From the NCBI RefSeq assembly GCF_014641615.1, contig NZ_BMIB01000004.1, positions 930,001-994,000 of the forward strand: 64,000 bases of DNA, in the 5' to 3' direction. Below, in pieces: positions 53,512 to 61,122 of the stretch (position 1 is the first letter of the stretch; each line of letters opens with the position of its first letter). The notes under the pieces are model-generated. The model did not search any database. It was not told where the DNA came from and worked only from the letters and a program-made list of their open reading frames with translations. Source of the DNA: Filimonas zeae. Its GTDB lineage: Bacteria; Bacteroidota; Bacteroidia; Chitinophagales; Chitinophagaceae. Both the position numbers and the translations under genes were made by a program.

Positions 53512-54543
53512 TTATTCTTCCCACACCGTAAGCCCTTCGCTGCAATTGGCGCAAATATCTATATTCTTTCTGCTGGCCATTAACTCCTGTCTGAACTGTT
53601 TGTAGTTATCGTTATTCCACACCTGCTTAAAAGATTGCGTGCGTAAGTTGCCCAACCGGTGCATAGCATCTTTATCAAAACAACAGGGAACCACCAGCCC
53701 ATCCCATGTAATCACATTGGCATGCCACAGCTTCCAGCAATGATTACTCAGGCCGCTTTTGATGGTCATTTTGCCTGCTTTGTTTTTACGGTAACGGCTG
53801 AATTTGTCTATTGAGGGAATGAGTTGATTGGGATCGTTTTCATAGTCGTACACCTGCGCCGTTTTAAAACGTACCTGGTCTACCCCTATTTCTTTGGCCA
53901 GCTGCTTAATTTCTTCAATCTGGTGCTCGTTAGGCTTTACTACCAGAAACTGAAAAAACACAAACGGCTTTTTGCTTTTAAGCTCCTTTTTCCATTTTAC
54001 AATATTGCGGGCGCCTTCCAGCACTTTATCCAGCTTGCCACCTACCCGGTATTGCTGATATACATCCTGCGTAGTACCGTCTATGGAAATAATCAGCCTG
54101 TCTAACCCGCTTTCCACGGTTTTACGGGCCTTTTCATCTGTAAGATAATGCGCATTGGTGGATGTAGCGGTATAAATACCCTTATCGTGGGCATATTTTA
54201 CCATATCCAGAAAATCGGGGTTCAGAAAAGGCTCACCCTGAAAATAGAAAATAAGGTATAACAGCTCCTTATAAATATCATCGATAGTTTCGCGGAAAAA
54301 GTCTTTTTTAAGCATGCCGGTAGGGCGGGTAAACTCCCGCAGGCCACTGGGGCATTCCGGACAACGCAGGTTACAGGAAGTAGTAGGCTCAAAAGAAACA
54401 GAAACCGGATACCCCCACTGAACAGGCTTACGCGCCAGCTTACTAACCTGATAACTGGAGTAAACACGGGCAGCATTCCAAACTCTCTTTGGAGTAAGTT
54501 TGGACAGAAGGTTAACGCTATCGTTGAAATTAAAGTAAGGCAT
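53512..54543 (-). CDS. radical SAM/SPASM-domain protein
   Basis: This 343-residue protein starts at MPYFNFNDSVNLLSKLTPKR (54543). The radical SAM motif CNLRCPECPSG sits near residue 57-63 (C-x3-C-x2-C), followed by YLIFYFQGEPFLNPDF and LIISIDGTTQDVYQQYR. The SPASM part has CWKLWHANVITWDGLVVPCC and DICANCSEG. Such enzymes activate peptides or maturases, but many in Bacteroidota act on lipids or have no known target. No precursor peptide gene is seen beside it; it is divergent from a GH25 gene with 17 bases between starts. Confidence 0.92.
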   Translation of the reverse strand: MPYFNFNDSVNLLSKLTPKRVWNAARVYSSYQVSKLARKPVQWGYPVSVSFEPTTSCNLRCPECPSGLREFTRPTGMLKKDFFRETIDDIYKELLYLIFYFQGEPFLNPDFLDMVKYAHDKGIYTATSTNAHYLTDEKARKTVESGLDRLIISIDGTTQDVYQQYRVGGKLDKVLEGARNIVKWKKELKSKKPFVFFQFLVVKPNEHQIEEIKQLAKEIGVDQVRFKTAQVYDYENDPNQLIPSIDKFSRYRKNKAGKMTIKSGLSNHCWKLWHANVITWDGLVVPCCFDKDAMHRLGNLRTQSFKQVWNNDNYKQFRQELMASRKNIDICANCSEGLTVWEE

Positions 54544-54553
54544 GATATGTTTG
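54524..54553 (+). promoter_or_regulatory. promoter of the GH25 gene
   Basis: TTG (54524-54526), a 19-base spacer and TATGTTTG (54546-54553) match the Bacteroidota promoter form. The -7 box ends seven bases before the ATG, so the message should be almost leaderless. The site overlaps the 5' end of the divergent radical SAM gene. Confidence 0.65.
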
Positions 54554-54560
54554 TAAAAGT

Positions 54561-55337
54561 ATGGCAAAAAATAAAAAGCAGGCAAAATCAGGTAAATGGC
54601 GGGTAATTACTGTTCTTTTTGTTGCCTCAGCCCTATCCTTTGCAGCCTGGTGGTTTATTGATTTATGGAACGCAGAGCAGGGCTTCGAACATTATGCCAA
54701 CTTTGGTATTGACATACCCAGGGGTTATGAAGTACACGGCATTGATGTAAGCAAGTACCAGGGCAATATTAAATGGCAGGATGTAAAGCGCATGCGTGTA
54801 CGCGATGTGCATATACAATTTGCTTTTATAAAAGCCACAGAAGGCCTGGGTAATGTGGACAGGAAATTTAAACGCAACTGGCAAAACGCGCAGGAGGCAG
54901 GTATGCCCCGGGGCGCCTACCATTTTTTTCTGCCCACCAAAAGCGGCAAAATTCAGGCGCAGCATTTTATTAACACCGTAAAACTACAGGCCGGCGATCT
55001 GCCTCCGGTACTGGATATAGAACATTTATACAATGTACGCCCCGAAGCCATGCGCCGGGAAGTGAAAATATGGCTGGATATGGTGGAGCAGGCTTATGGG
55101 GTTACCCCCATCCTTTACACCTATGTAAACTTTTACAGCAACTATCTGGGAAAGGAATTTGACCAATACCCACTTTGGGTGGCCCATTATATGCAGCCCC
55201 AGCGCCCGCGGATAGACAGGGACTGGCTTTTCTGGCAACACAACGAAACCGGGTTGGTAAATGGTATACGTACCCGGGTAGATTTTAATGTGTTTAACGG
55301 CGACTCTACAGAGTTTAGCAGGTTGCTGATTAACTAA
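54561..55337 (+). CDS. GH25-family lysozyme, membrane-anchored
   Basis: This 258-residue protein has a basic N-terminus, one membrane helix (VITVLFVASALSFAAWWFID at about 15-34) and no cleavage site. The GH25 catalytic domain follows: HGIDVSKYQGNIKWQDV, FAFIKATEGLG, PPVLDIEHLYNV (Asp-x-Glu pair), ILYTYVNFYSNYLG, PLWVAHYMQ and a final HNETGLVNGIRTRVDFNVF. It would cut peptidoglycan from the outer face of the inner membrane. It is transcribed alone; its end overlaps the stop of the convergent NTF2-like gene by four bases. Confidence 0.93.
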   Translation: MAKNKKQAKSGKWRVITVLFVASALSFAAWWFIDLWNAEQGFEHYANFGIDIPRGYEVHGIDVSKYQGNIKWQDVKRMRVRDVHIQFAFIKATEGLGNVDRKFKRNWQNAQEAGMPRGAYHFFLPTKSGKIQAQHFINTVKLQAGDLPPVLDIEHLYNVRPEAMRREVKIWLDMVEQAYGVTPILYTYVNFYSNYLGKEFDQYPLWVAHYMQPQRPRIDRDWLFWQHNETGLVNGIRTRVDFNVFNGDSTEFSRLLIN

Positions 55338-55762
55338 CTGCTATGGTCTGCTATAATTTTCCACTGCCCTTTAATGCAGCGGAAGAGCAGGGTAAAATGC
55401 CCTCCTATATCGCCTATAGTACGTTGTAGATGCCATTTGCCTACCAGAAAAACATATTCGGAAGAGAGGATGCGGGTTTCCAGAATATCAAAATGCAGCT
55501 TGCCCATGGCAGCCGTATCCGGATAGCCTTTTTTGTAATTGGCCAGCGTAACTGCCCAGCCGTGCTTTACGCCTGACTTACCAATAAACAACAGGCTATC
55601 GCTGTTCCAGTATGGTTGCATAAAAGCTTCCAGATCGCCTTTATTCCAGGCATCTGACTGCTGTGCCAGTAACTGGCGTATAGCCACTCCGGCTTTCGTT
55701 TGCTTCTGGGAAAAGGCAGCTGTGGTGCTACCCAGTAATAAAAGGGCAATTAGTAGTTTCAT
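55334..55762 (-). CDS. NTF2-like (DUF4440/SnoaL-like) secreted protein
   Basis: This 142-residue protein has a signal peptide (MKLLIALLLLGSTTAAFSQ) and one cone-shaped NTF2-like domain: LAQQSDAWNKGDLEAFMQPY, SLLFIGKSGVKHGWAVTLAN and GHFTLLFRCIKGQWKIIADH. It is of the kind annotated DUF4440 in Bacteroidota, with no known reaction. A CAAACCTA read as TAGGTTTG on its strand ends five bases before the ATG, suggesting a leaderless start. Longer starts upstream were rejected because they add non-secretory residues. Confidence 0.88.
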   Translation of the reverse strand: MKLLIALLLLGSTTAAFSQKQTKAGVAIRQLLAQQSDAWNKGDLEAFMQPYWNSDSLLFIGKSGVKHGWAVTLANYKKGYPDTAAMGKLHFDILETRILSSEYVFLVGKWHLQRTIGDIGGHFTLLFRCIKGQWKIIADHSS

Positions 55763-55826
55763 ACTTTCAAACCTACGTAAAAAAGCAGAGTATACTAACT
55801 GCCCATTGGTGTTTGCCTTACGGCGT

Positions 55827-57278
55827 CTATTCAAAGCCAGGTGTTTTCCGGTTACTTTTTTTCCATTGCCGCGCTGTGCCCCCATCCATTTTTACTATGC
55901 GCGGATAAAAGCGACCAACGGCAGTAACCAGTTGCTTTTGCGCATTCATTACGTCTTCGATGTTTTTATAGGCAAACGGCGCTTCGTCCAGCCCGCCACC
56001 CAGCAGCTTTACACCATGCTTTTGTAACTCTGCATTCAATGCATGCTGCGTGATGGATTCCATAGCAACGGAACGACTCATTTTACGCCCGGCACCATGT
56101 GATGCCGAGCAAATGGCAGCCTGCTGCCCCAGCCCTTTTACAATAAAACCCGGAGCAGTAACAGAGCCTGGAATAATGCCCAGCACATCCTTTCCTGCAG
56201 GCGTGGCCCCCTTGCGGTGCACCACTACTTCGCGGCCTTCGTGCATTTCCTTCCAGGCAAAATTGTGGTGGTTTTCAACGGTACGCAACGGCTTTCTTCC
56301 CAGCTGCCTGGCCAGCTTAGCGTGTATTACATCGTGACAGGCCTTGGCATAATCGCCCGCCAGGTTCATAGCTATCCAATATTCTATGCCTTCCTCTTCA
56401 TTCAATGTAAACCATGCGAGGTTTTGTGCTGATGAAGGCAGCAGACGTTTTTCGCGCGCCAGCTGTGTGTAGTGTGTGGCAATAGTAGCCCCCATGCCGC
56501 GTGAGCCGGAGTGGGATAACAACGCCAGATATTTACCGGGAGGAACAGCCAGCACAGAATCTGCCTCCTCAATTACCACCTCACCAAATTCTACAAAGTG
56601 ATTACCCGAGCCGGAACTGCCTAACTGCCGGGCTGCTTTAGACTGTAACTGCCTTAGCAAAGCAATGTCTTTAAACGCCGGGCTATCTAATACCTCATGC
56701 TCACCGCCCTGCTCAAACTCACGTCCTGCACCAAACAAGGTACTTTCGTGAAGGGCTTTGGTAAAGAACTGCTGTTTTTGTGTAAGCTCTTTTACATCTA
56801 TATCAAAAATGCTGAGGCACATACGGCAACCAATATCAACCCCTACCCCATAAGGAATAACCGCATTATCCGTTGCCAGCACCCCGCCAATGGGTAACCC
56901 GTACCCTGCATGCGCATCGGGCATGAGGGCACCGGCAACCGCCACGGGCAACTGCATAGCCCCGTTCATTTGCTTAATAGCCAGTTCTTCTATAAAAGAA
57001 ACGCCAAACACGTTATAGGGAATGCCCGCTTCGCGCAGCACTTCTTCAAACCTGGGTACCGGTTGCTCTTCTATCAGTTCATTGGCTATTTTACATAACA
57101 CATCATTCGCCGCAAAGTCATTAGGAGATTGCAGTACCGATTTTAATATATCCAGCGCCACCTCTTTGGAAGCATGCTTATAATGCTTTTCCATTACCTG
57201 CATAGCTATGCTTACCACCGGCCCTTCATCATACCCCAGGGCCCTTATTTCTTTTGCTTTTAATTGCAATTTTGCCAT
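55827..57278 (-). CDS. rtcB: RtcB-family RNA ligase
   Basis: This 483-residue protein starts at MAKLQLKAKEIRALGYDEGP. It joins RNA 3'-phosphate or 2',3'-cyclic phosphate ends to 5'-OH using GTP and Mn2+. All key motifs are present: PDAHAGYGLPIGGVLATDNA, YGVGVDIGCRM, GSGNHFVEFG, LSHSGSRGMGATIA, VENHHNFAW, VVHRKGATPAG and the guanylylated His in ICSASHGAGRKMSR at about 415. No archease or Ro60 gene is adjacent; the partner is an AAA ATPase gene 10 bases upstream on the same strand. It resembles the form found in many bacteria with an unknown repair target. Confidence 0.95.
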   Translation of the reverse strand: MAKLQLKAKEIRALGYDEGPVVSIAMQVMEKHYKHASKEVALDILKSVLQSPNDFAANDVLCKIANELIEEQPVPRFEEVLREAGIPYNVFGVSFIEELAIKQMNGAMQLPVAVAGALMPDAHAGYGLPIGGVLATDNAVIPYGVGVDIGCRMCLSIFDIDVKELTQKQQFFTKALHESTLFGAGREFEQGGEHEVLDSPAFKDIALLRQLQSKAARQLGSSGSGNHFVEFGEVVIEEADSVLAVPPGKYLALLSHSGSRGMGATIATHYTQLAREKRLLPSSAQNLAWFTLNEEEGIEYWIAMNLAGDYAKACHDVIHAKLARQLGRKPLRTVENHHNFAWKEMHEGREVVVHRKGATPAGKDVLGIIPGSVTAPGFIVKGLGQQAAICSASHGAGRKMSRSVAMESITQHALNAELQKHGVKLLGGGLDEAPFAYKNIEDVMNAQKQLVTAVGRFYPRIVKMDGGTARQWKKSNRKTPGFE

Positions 57279-57288
57279 TTTACTTTTC

Positions 57289-58368
57289 TTATGCAGTATG
57301 CAGCGTACGCTGGCTTCTGAAGCCGAGTACCTGCACCTGCTTCTTCTCAAATTCAGGTTCATGCTGGTTACTTATTTCAGCAACCGTCATTGGTGTGTTA
57401 ATTACTCTGTCAAATCCCAGATGATTGCTTAAACGCTGTGCTTTTTCAATACTGAGCTTTCCAAACTCATACCGGGCAATCAATCTTCCCTTTCGCATCA
57501 ACGCACTATCTACCATAGTAAGCGGGCTGTTAAACGTGCATATCAGCTGCACGTTCAGAAAATCGGCCATCAGCCCATCGGATATATTCAGCAGATTGGA
57601 AACCGCAGAACTTTGGTTAGAACTTCTGTCCATAATAACATTCTCTGCGTCTTCAATAATAACAATGGTATTGGGGTTATCAATCAGCAGATCCATAAAA
57701 CCCGGCCCCATTAAATTACTTACCACGTTGGGTGACAGAAACAGCACCCGCTTTTTCAACTTGCCTATCAGGTAACGCAGATAAGTAGTTTTACCTGTGC
57801 CTGGTACTCCATGCAGCAGTACTATGCCTTTGTCATTCTTTTTATTCAAACGACTTCTTATCAGCTCATCCACTTCTTTAAAATCATCTTCATAAAAAAG
57901 ATCCAGATTCAGCTTTGTGCGCTTTATCTCCATGGCTTTCAAATCCAGATCGCCACCACCACCTACAATAAGATTTATTTCAAGGGGCTCACGTTTCTGC
58001 CGTTCTTTAAACCTTACAGCCATAGCCTCTATCTCTGCCAGAAAAGCCATCTGGTCACTGGCATGCAGTATATCACAATACCCGGAACCAAACTGCACAA
58101 TGCAGTTGTTAGAAAGTACCAACACCGTTATTCCGGACTGAAAAACTTTCTGCTGCTGCTTATACCAGCGCTGTTTGTATTCATGCTTAATAAGTGCTGC
58201 AAATTTTTCTCTGAATAGCTGTATTGCCCTCCCATCATCTATACCGCTGAAGTTGGCTACACTGGGTAATGTGTTAAAGCAAAAAAGGTACAATGCATTA
58301 ACATCCAGAAAATAGTCATCAAATATTTTATTGGCATCTATTACTTTGCCTTCATATAAGTTGTTCAT
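57289..58368 (-). CDS. AAA-family ATPase in operon with rtcB
   Basis: This 359-residue protein has an N-terminal domain of about 190 residues of unknown type. Its AAA module has Walker A LLHGVPGTGKTTYLR at about 200-214, Walker B TIVIIEDAENVIMD at about 247-260 (the ED-x-E form seen in BCS1-like AAA proteins), sensor 1 LICTFNSPL and an arginine-finger-like RKGRLIARYEF. The end is LGFRSQRTLHTA. It is not a sigma54-type RtcR. It is read just before rtcB with a 10-base gap, so it probably works with the ligase on RNA or protein remodelling (inference). The noncoding region before it is rich in RNA structure. Confidence 0.88.
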   Translation of the reverse strand: MNNLYEGKVIDANKIFDDYFLDVNALYLFCFNTLPSVANFSGIDDGRAIQLFREKFAALIKHEYKQRWYKQQQKVFQSGITVLVLSNNCIVQFGSGYCDILHASDQMAFLAEIEAMAVRFKERQKREPLEINLIVGGGGDLDLKAMEIKRTKLNLDLFYEDDFKEVDELIRSRLNKKNDKGIVLLHGVPGTGKTTYLRYLIGKLKKRVLFLSPNVVSNLMGPGFMDLLIDNPNTIVIIEDAENVIMDRSSNQSSAVSNLLNISDGLMADFLNVQLICTFNSPLTMVDSALMRKGRLIARYEFGKLSIEKAQRLSNHLGFDRVINTPMTVAEISNQHEPEFEKKQVQVLGFRSQRTLHTA

Positions 58369-58413
58369 TACTTACAATTGATTGTGAATAGTAAACCTTG
58401 AGGTTTGAGTAAA

Positions 58414-58675
58414 AGATGGGGAGTTGCCTCGCCCATCTCTCGTTTTTCAGGGTTTATTTTTGGGTTACAAAAACCAGTGTTCATCATCCGGCTTACACAT
58501 TTCTGCTACCATAAAAGCCGGAGTTGCCTATCCTTACCACTTAGAAAGCTAAGCAGACCAATCCTTACTATCTCCCCCCAGAGTTATCGGGAATACAGGA
58601 AAGCAACTCCCGGTCTTTTACATTCATTTCATTACTACCGGTTGTATACAATTTAGTTACGGCACACAACTCCCC
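58414..58675 (-). ncRNA. nested inverted repeats ahead of the AAA-rtcB operon (leader RNA or small RNA)
   Basis: On the minus strand GGGGAGTTG (58675-58667) is able to pair with CAACTCCCC (58426-58418), and inside that CCGGGAGTTGC (58613-58603) with GCAACTCCGG (58527-58518). The last arm also belongs to a competing local hairpin, AGATGGG and CCCATCT (58438-58414), followed by TTTTAC, 46 bases before the AAA start codon. The shared core GGAGTTG occurs four times in alternating sense. This looks like a leader with alternative folds or a free RNA used by RtcB, but neither is proven. Confidence 0.4.
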
Positions 58676-58868
58676 TCCTCCGCATTCAGGGAGTGTAGCA
58701 CCTTAACAGCCTCCAAACAATAATGTATTTCATTACATAATAATGCAACCTTACTGCTGCATTACAGACAACAGCGTACCTGTATAATTTTGACTGGCCT
58801 GCCAAAACCATACATCCATTGGGTTATATGGAATTATTATGTAACTGACTGCGGGAGGAAAACAAAAA

Positions 58869-58890
58869 GCCCCGCTTTTTATTGCGGGGC
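58869..58890 (-). terminator. intrinsic terminator of the 59018 leader RNA
   Basis: GCCCCGC and GCGGGGC pair over seven bases around an eight-base loop; on the minus strand TTTTTGTTTT follows. An extra GCGGGGC copy upstream (58942-58936) can compete for the first arm. Confidence 0.78.
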
Positions 58891-59018
58891 CTCGTATAAT
58901 CAGTTATAATTCTAACCTAACTAAACGCATTACAAGCCCCGCAAATAGCCACTCCCAGAGGACTGAACCATTTTTGAGTTATATGTAGATTAATGCGTAA
59001 CATTTTTATTCGTTTTTG
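58869..59018 (-). ncRNA. putative 150-base leader or small RNA with competing GCGGGGC arms
   Basis: From the promoter at 59055-59025 the RNA would begin near 59018 and end at the terminator. ACGCATTA (58998-58991) pairs perfectly with TAATGCGT (58932-58925), closing a domain of 58 bases. GCGGGGC at 58942-58936 can pair with GCCCCGC at 58890-58884, excluding the terminator. A 13-codon frame (MVQSSGSGYLRGL) ends right after the first GCGGGGC, like the leader geometry at asd. A longer frame, 28 residues beginning MLRINLHITQKW, also covers it. Confidence 0.45.
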
Positions 59019-59024
59019 ATGATG

Positions 59025-59055
59025 CAAAGCTGTGATTATTTTTTTACACCACAAA
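59025..59055 (-). promoter_or_regulatory. promoter of the 59018 RNA
   Basis: TTTG (59055-59052), 19 bases and CAGCTTTG (59032-59025) match the Bacteroidota form with one mismatch (C for the first T of the -7 box). Confidence 0.5.
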
Positions 59056-59083
59056 GCAATCTGTTAAAAATATTTTTAATTTA

Positions 59084-59767
59084 TTACAGGGTAAGTCTGG
59101 CCACATACTGATCGTAGTCATCTTCAAAAAGCAATTCAACTTTCCAGCCCTCTTCTGTAGCCACTGTTTCCAGCAACTGCCTGTCTATATACAACCACTT
59201 AAACCAATCCGTTTTTTCTTTCCGGTATTCATACTGATAAGCAATTTCTCCATAATAAGCTCCAGCAGGAATATTCCCCTCATATAAATAAGCTATATCT
59301 GACGAATCGAATAACAACTGCCCGCCCGGCGCCAGCAATAGCTTCAGGTGCTGCAGCAATTTACGTAACCCATCTACTGTACCAGCCAGCCCTATTCCGT
59401 TCATCAGCATCAGCAAAGTATCGTAGGAGCCACTTTGCAGTTCATAAATATCTTTTAGCAACGCCTGTTTTACGCCTCTCGTTTCCATTACTGCTACTGC
59501 CCCGGGCGATACATCCATAGCAGTTACCTCTAATCCTTTCTTCTGCAGGTACAGCGCATGACTGCCCGCACCGGCACCAATATCCAGCACATGCCCGCGG
59601 CACAGCTCTAACACAGCTAACTCCAGCTCGGGCATCTGTTCTTCCTTTCTGAAGTACACATTTACCGGCATCTCTTCTTTAGCACCATACTTATTATGAA
59701 TCCACAGTTTACCAGTCTGCAGTTGCTGATAATGATCGCGCAGGGCATTACCCAAAACATCTTTCAT
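59084..59767 (-). CDS. class I SAM-dependent methyltransferase
   Basis: This 227-residue protein has the AdoMet motif I HVLDIGAGAGSHALYLQKKG at about 74-93, motif II VTAMDVSPGAVAVMETRGV and a later LLLAPGGQLLFDSSDIAYL. The N-terminus (DVLGNALRDHYQQLQTGKLW) and the C-terminal VELLFEDDYDQYVARLTL complete a normal small-molecule methyltransferase. The substrate is unknown. A TAACTTTG element (59779-59772) ends four bases before the ATG, so its message is probably leaderless. Confidence 0.92.
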   Translation of the reverse strand: MKDVLGNALRDHYQQLQTGKLWIHNKYGAKEEMPVNVYFRKEEQMPELELAVLELCRGHVLDIGAGAGSHALYLQKKGLEVTAMDVSPGAVAVMETRGVKQALLKDIYELQSGSYDTLLMLMNGIGLAGTVDGLRKLLQHLKLLLAPGGQLLFDSSDIAYLYEGNIPAGAYYGEIAYQYEYRKEKTDWFKWLYIDRQLLETVATEEGWKVELLFEDDYDQYVARLTL

Positions 59768-59912
59768 GCGGCAAAGTTACCTGCTTGCGGGTTTTGTACA
59801 TCATAACCTTTTGATTATGCAAAATTTACCGGTAAATAAATGCTATAGCATACATGTATTACCGCTAACTTACAAGGTTGAAATACCAATAGATATTAAA
59901 GTAATGCCTGTT

Positions 59913-60398
59913 ATGAACGAACAAAAATTCTGGGAACTGATAGAGAAGGCCTGGGCCGCTTTTCCTGAAGCCAATGCCCTGAGGAAAGAGACACTGATAA
60001 ACAACCACAGCGAGCAGATTGATGAGTTGGCTATGGCGCTGGAAGATACGGTTACCGAACATTATTGCGGACTGCTGAACAACCTGGGCAAAGAGGAACT
60101 TGAGCAATTTATACGAATTCTGGAGCAGAAACTGCACCATATAGACCGTGCAGAAATACATGAATACACCGATGGTTCTGATGACGGCTTTTTATACTGC
60201 CGCTGCTTTATTGTTGGCATGGGAGAAACTTATTACAATATGATTGACGCCACGCCCTCTAAAGCTACTATGGATGCAGAGGCTGAGATATTTGGCTTTG
60301 CAGCCTATACCGTGTATGAAGAAAAGTTTGAAGAAGCGTTTCACCAGGGCCTTTTGCACAATATAGCAACAGGCTCTAACCCAAACGGAGGCTGGTAA
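59913..60398 (+). CDS. DUF4240 family protein
   Basis: This 161-residue protein starts at MNEQKFWELIEKAWAAFPEA (59913; an ATG nine bases earlier is also possible). The family pattern is clear: LAMALEDTVTEHYCGLLNN, then HEYTDGSDDGFLYCRCFIVG, MGETYYNMIDATPSKATMDA and FAAYTVYEEKFEEAF. DUF4240 proteins are cytoplasmic with no known reaction and are often encoded next to proteins of polymorphic-toxin immunity loci. Its stop codon overlaps the start of the DUF4261 gene (TAATG), so the two are one unit. Confidence 0.85.
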   Translation: MNEQKFWELIEKAWAAFPEANALRKETLINNHSEQIDELAMALEDTVTEHYCGLLNNLGKEELEQFIRILEQKLHHIDRAEIHEYTDGSDDGFLYCRCFIVGMGETYYNMIDATPSKATMDAEAEIFGFAAYTVYEEKFEEAFHQGLLHNIATGSNPNGGW

Positions 60399-61069
60399 TG
60401 ACAGACAAGGATATTACTATTGTATTGTGCATTCCTGGCAACTGGCAATTGCAGGCTGACCTTCCTGTAATACAGGATGTTGTTATAGAATGGCGCCCGC
60501 ACGACCACCAGCTGGCACATGCCTTTAAGCACGCAGGCCTGCAACGTTTTTCCACAGAAGAGCTACGTGCGATAGAGAAGCATGCTTCCATTGCGTTGCT
60601 TTCCGGCAAAGGCGGCAGCCTGGCAGCAGCTGCAAAGATGATGCAGGCGGGCCTGACATTGCTAAAAGCAGGTGGACTGGGTATTAAGGTAGAAACATCC
60701 GGCAAGGCTTTTAACACACAGGCATGGGAAGAACTGGTGCATATGGATCACGACCACCGGTTTTATGAAGCCTTTGTGCTACTGGTAAAAGGTGCGGATA
60801 ACAGCATCCATTCCTGTGGTATGCACAACCTGGGTTTTCGAGATACCCTTTCAGACGCAATAGGCGAGCTGATGGATACTGCTGAACTGGTAGATATATT
60901 TTGTATTTATCAGATACTGGAAGATCCGGCCATTACAGACGGCCAAACCTTTAGTACCGCACCCGACAGCGCGGTGTATACTATACGGGAAGAGCCATGT
61001 ACCTTTTATACACCCGGAGACTACTTCTATAATCCTTACGGCATTCTACACCTTACGCAGGCAGACTAA
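60398..61069 (+). CDS. DUF4261-like protein
   Basis: This 223-residue protein starts MTDKDITIVLCIPGNWQLQA. It has FSTEELRAIEKHASIALLSG, then AAKMMQAGLTLLKAGGLGIK, VLLVKGADNSIHSCGMHNLG and a Cys/Gly core recalling DUF4261, plus a C-terminal Tyr-rich end (TFYTPGDYFYNPYGILHL). The assignment is from memory. It is translated with the DUF4240 gene by a one-base overlap. A possible role as an immunity or stress protein is only suggested by the company such domains keep elsewhere. Confidence 0.75.
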   Translation: MTDKDITIVLCIPGNWQLQADLPVIQDVVIEWRPHDHQLAHAFKHAGLQRFSTEELRAIEKHASIALLSGKGGSLAAAAKMMQAGLTLLKAGGLGIKVETSGKAFNTQAWEELVHMDHDHRFYEAFVLLVKGADNSIHSCGMHNLGFRDTLSDAIGELMDTAELVDIFCIYQILEDPAITDGQTFSTAPDSAVYTIREEPCTFYTPGDYFYNPYGILHLTQAD

Positions 61070-61071
61070 AT

Positions 61072-61105
61072 AAAAGAGCAGCTGCGTTACCGGAGCTGCT
61101 CTTTT
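61072..61105. terminator. bidirectional terminator between the DUF4261 gene and the PAP2 gene
   Basis: AAAAGAGCAGCT and AGCTGCTCTTTT pair over 12 bases around a ten-base loop, with As before and Ts after, so it serves both convergent genes. Confidence 0.85.
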
Positions 61106-61122
61106 ACTATTTCTTATGATCG

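Larger units (their letters stand above)
58369..59083. other. 715-base structured noncoding region upstream of AAA-rtcB
   Basis: No protein gene is credible here. It contains nested inverted repeats at 58414-58675 and a promoter, an attenuator-like RNA and a terminator at 58869-59055, given separately. The AT-rich stretch 58680-58860 shows no clear signal. Confidence 0.6.

Noticed and set aside
58369..59083. Known structured RNAs (RNase P, tmRNA, SRP RNA) in the region ahead of AAA-rtcB
   Set aside because: None of the conserved core sequences of these RNAs was found, and the repeat pattern is different.
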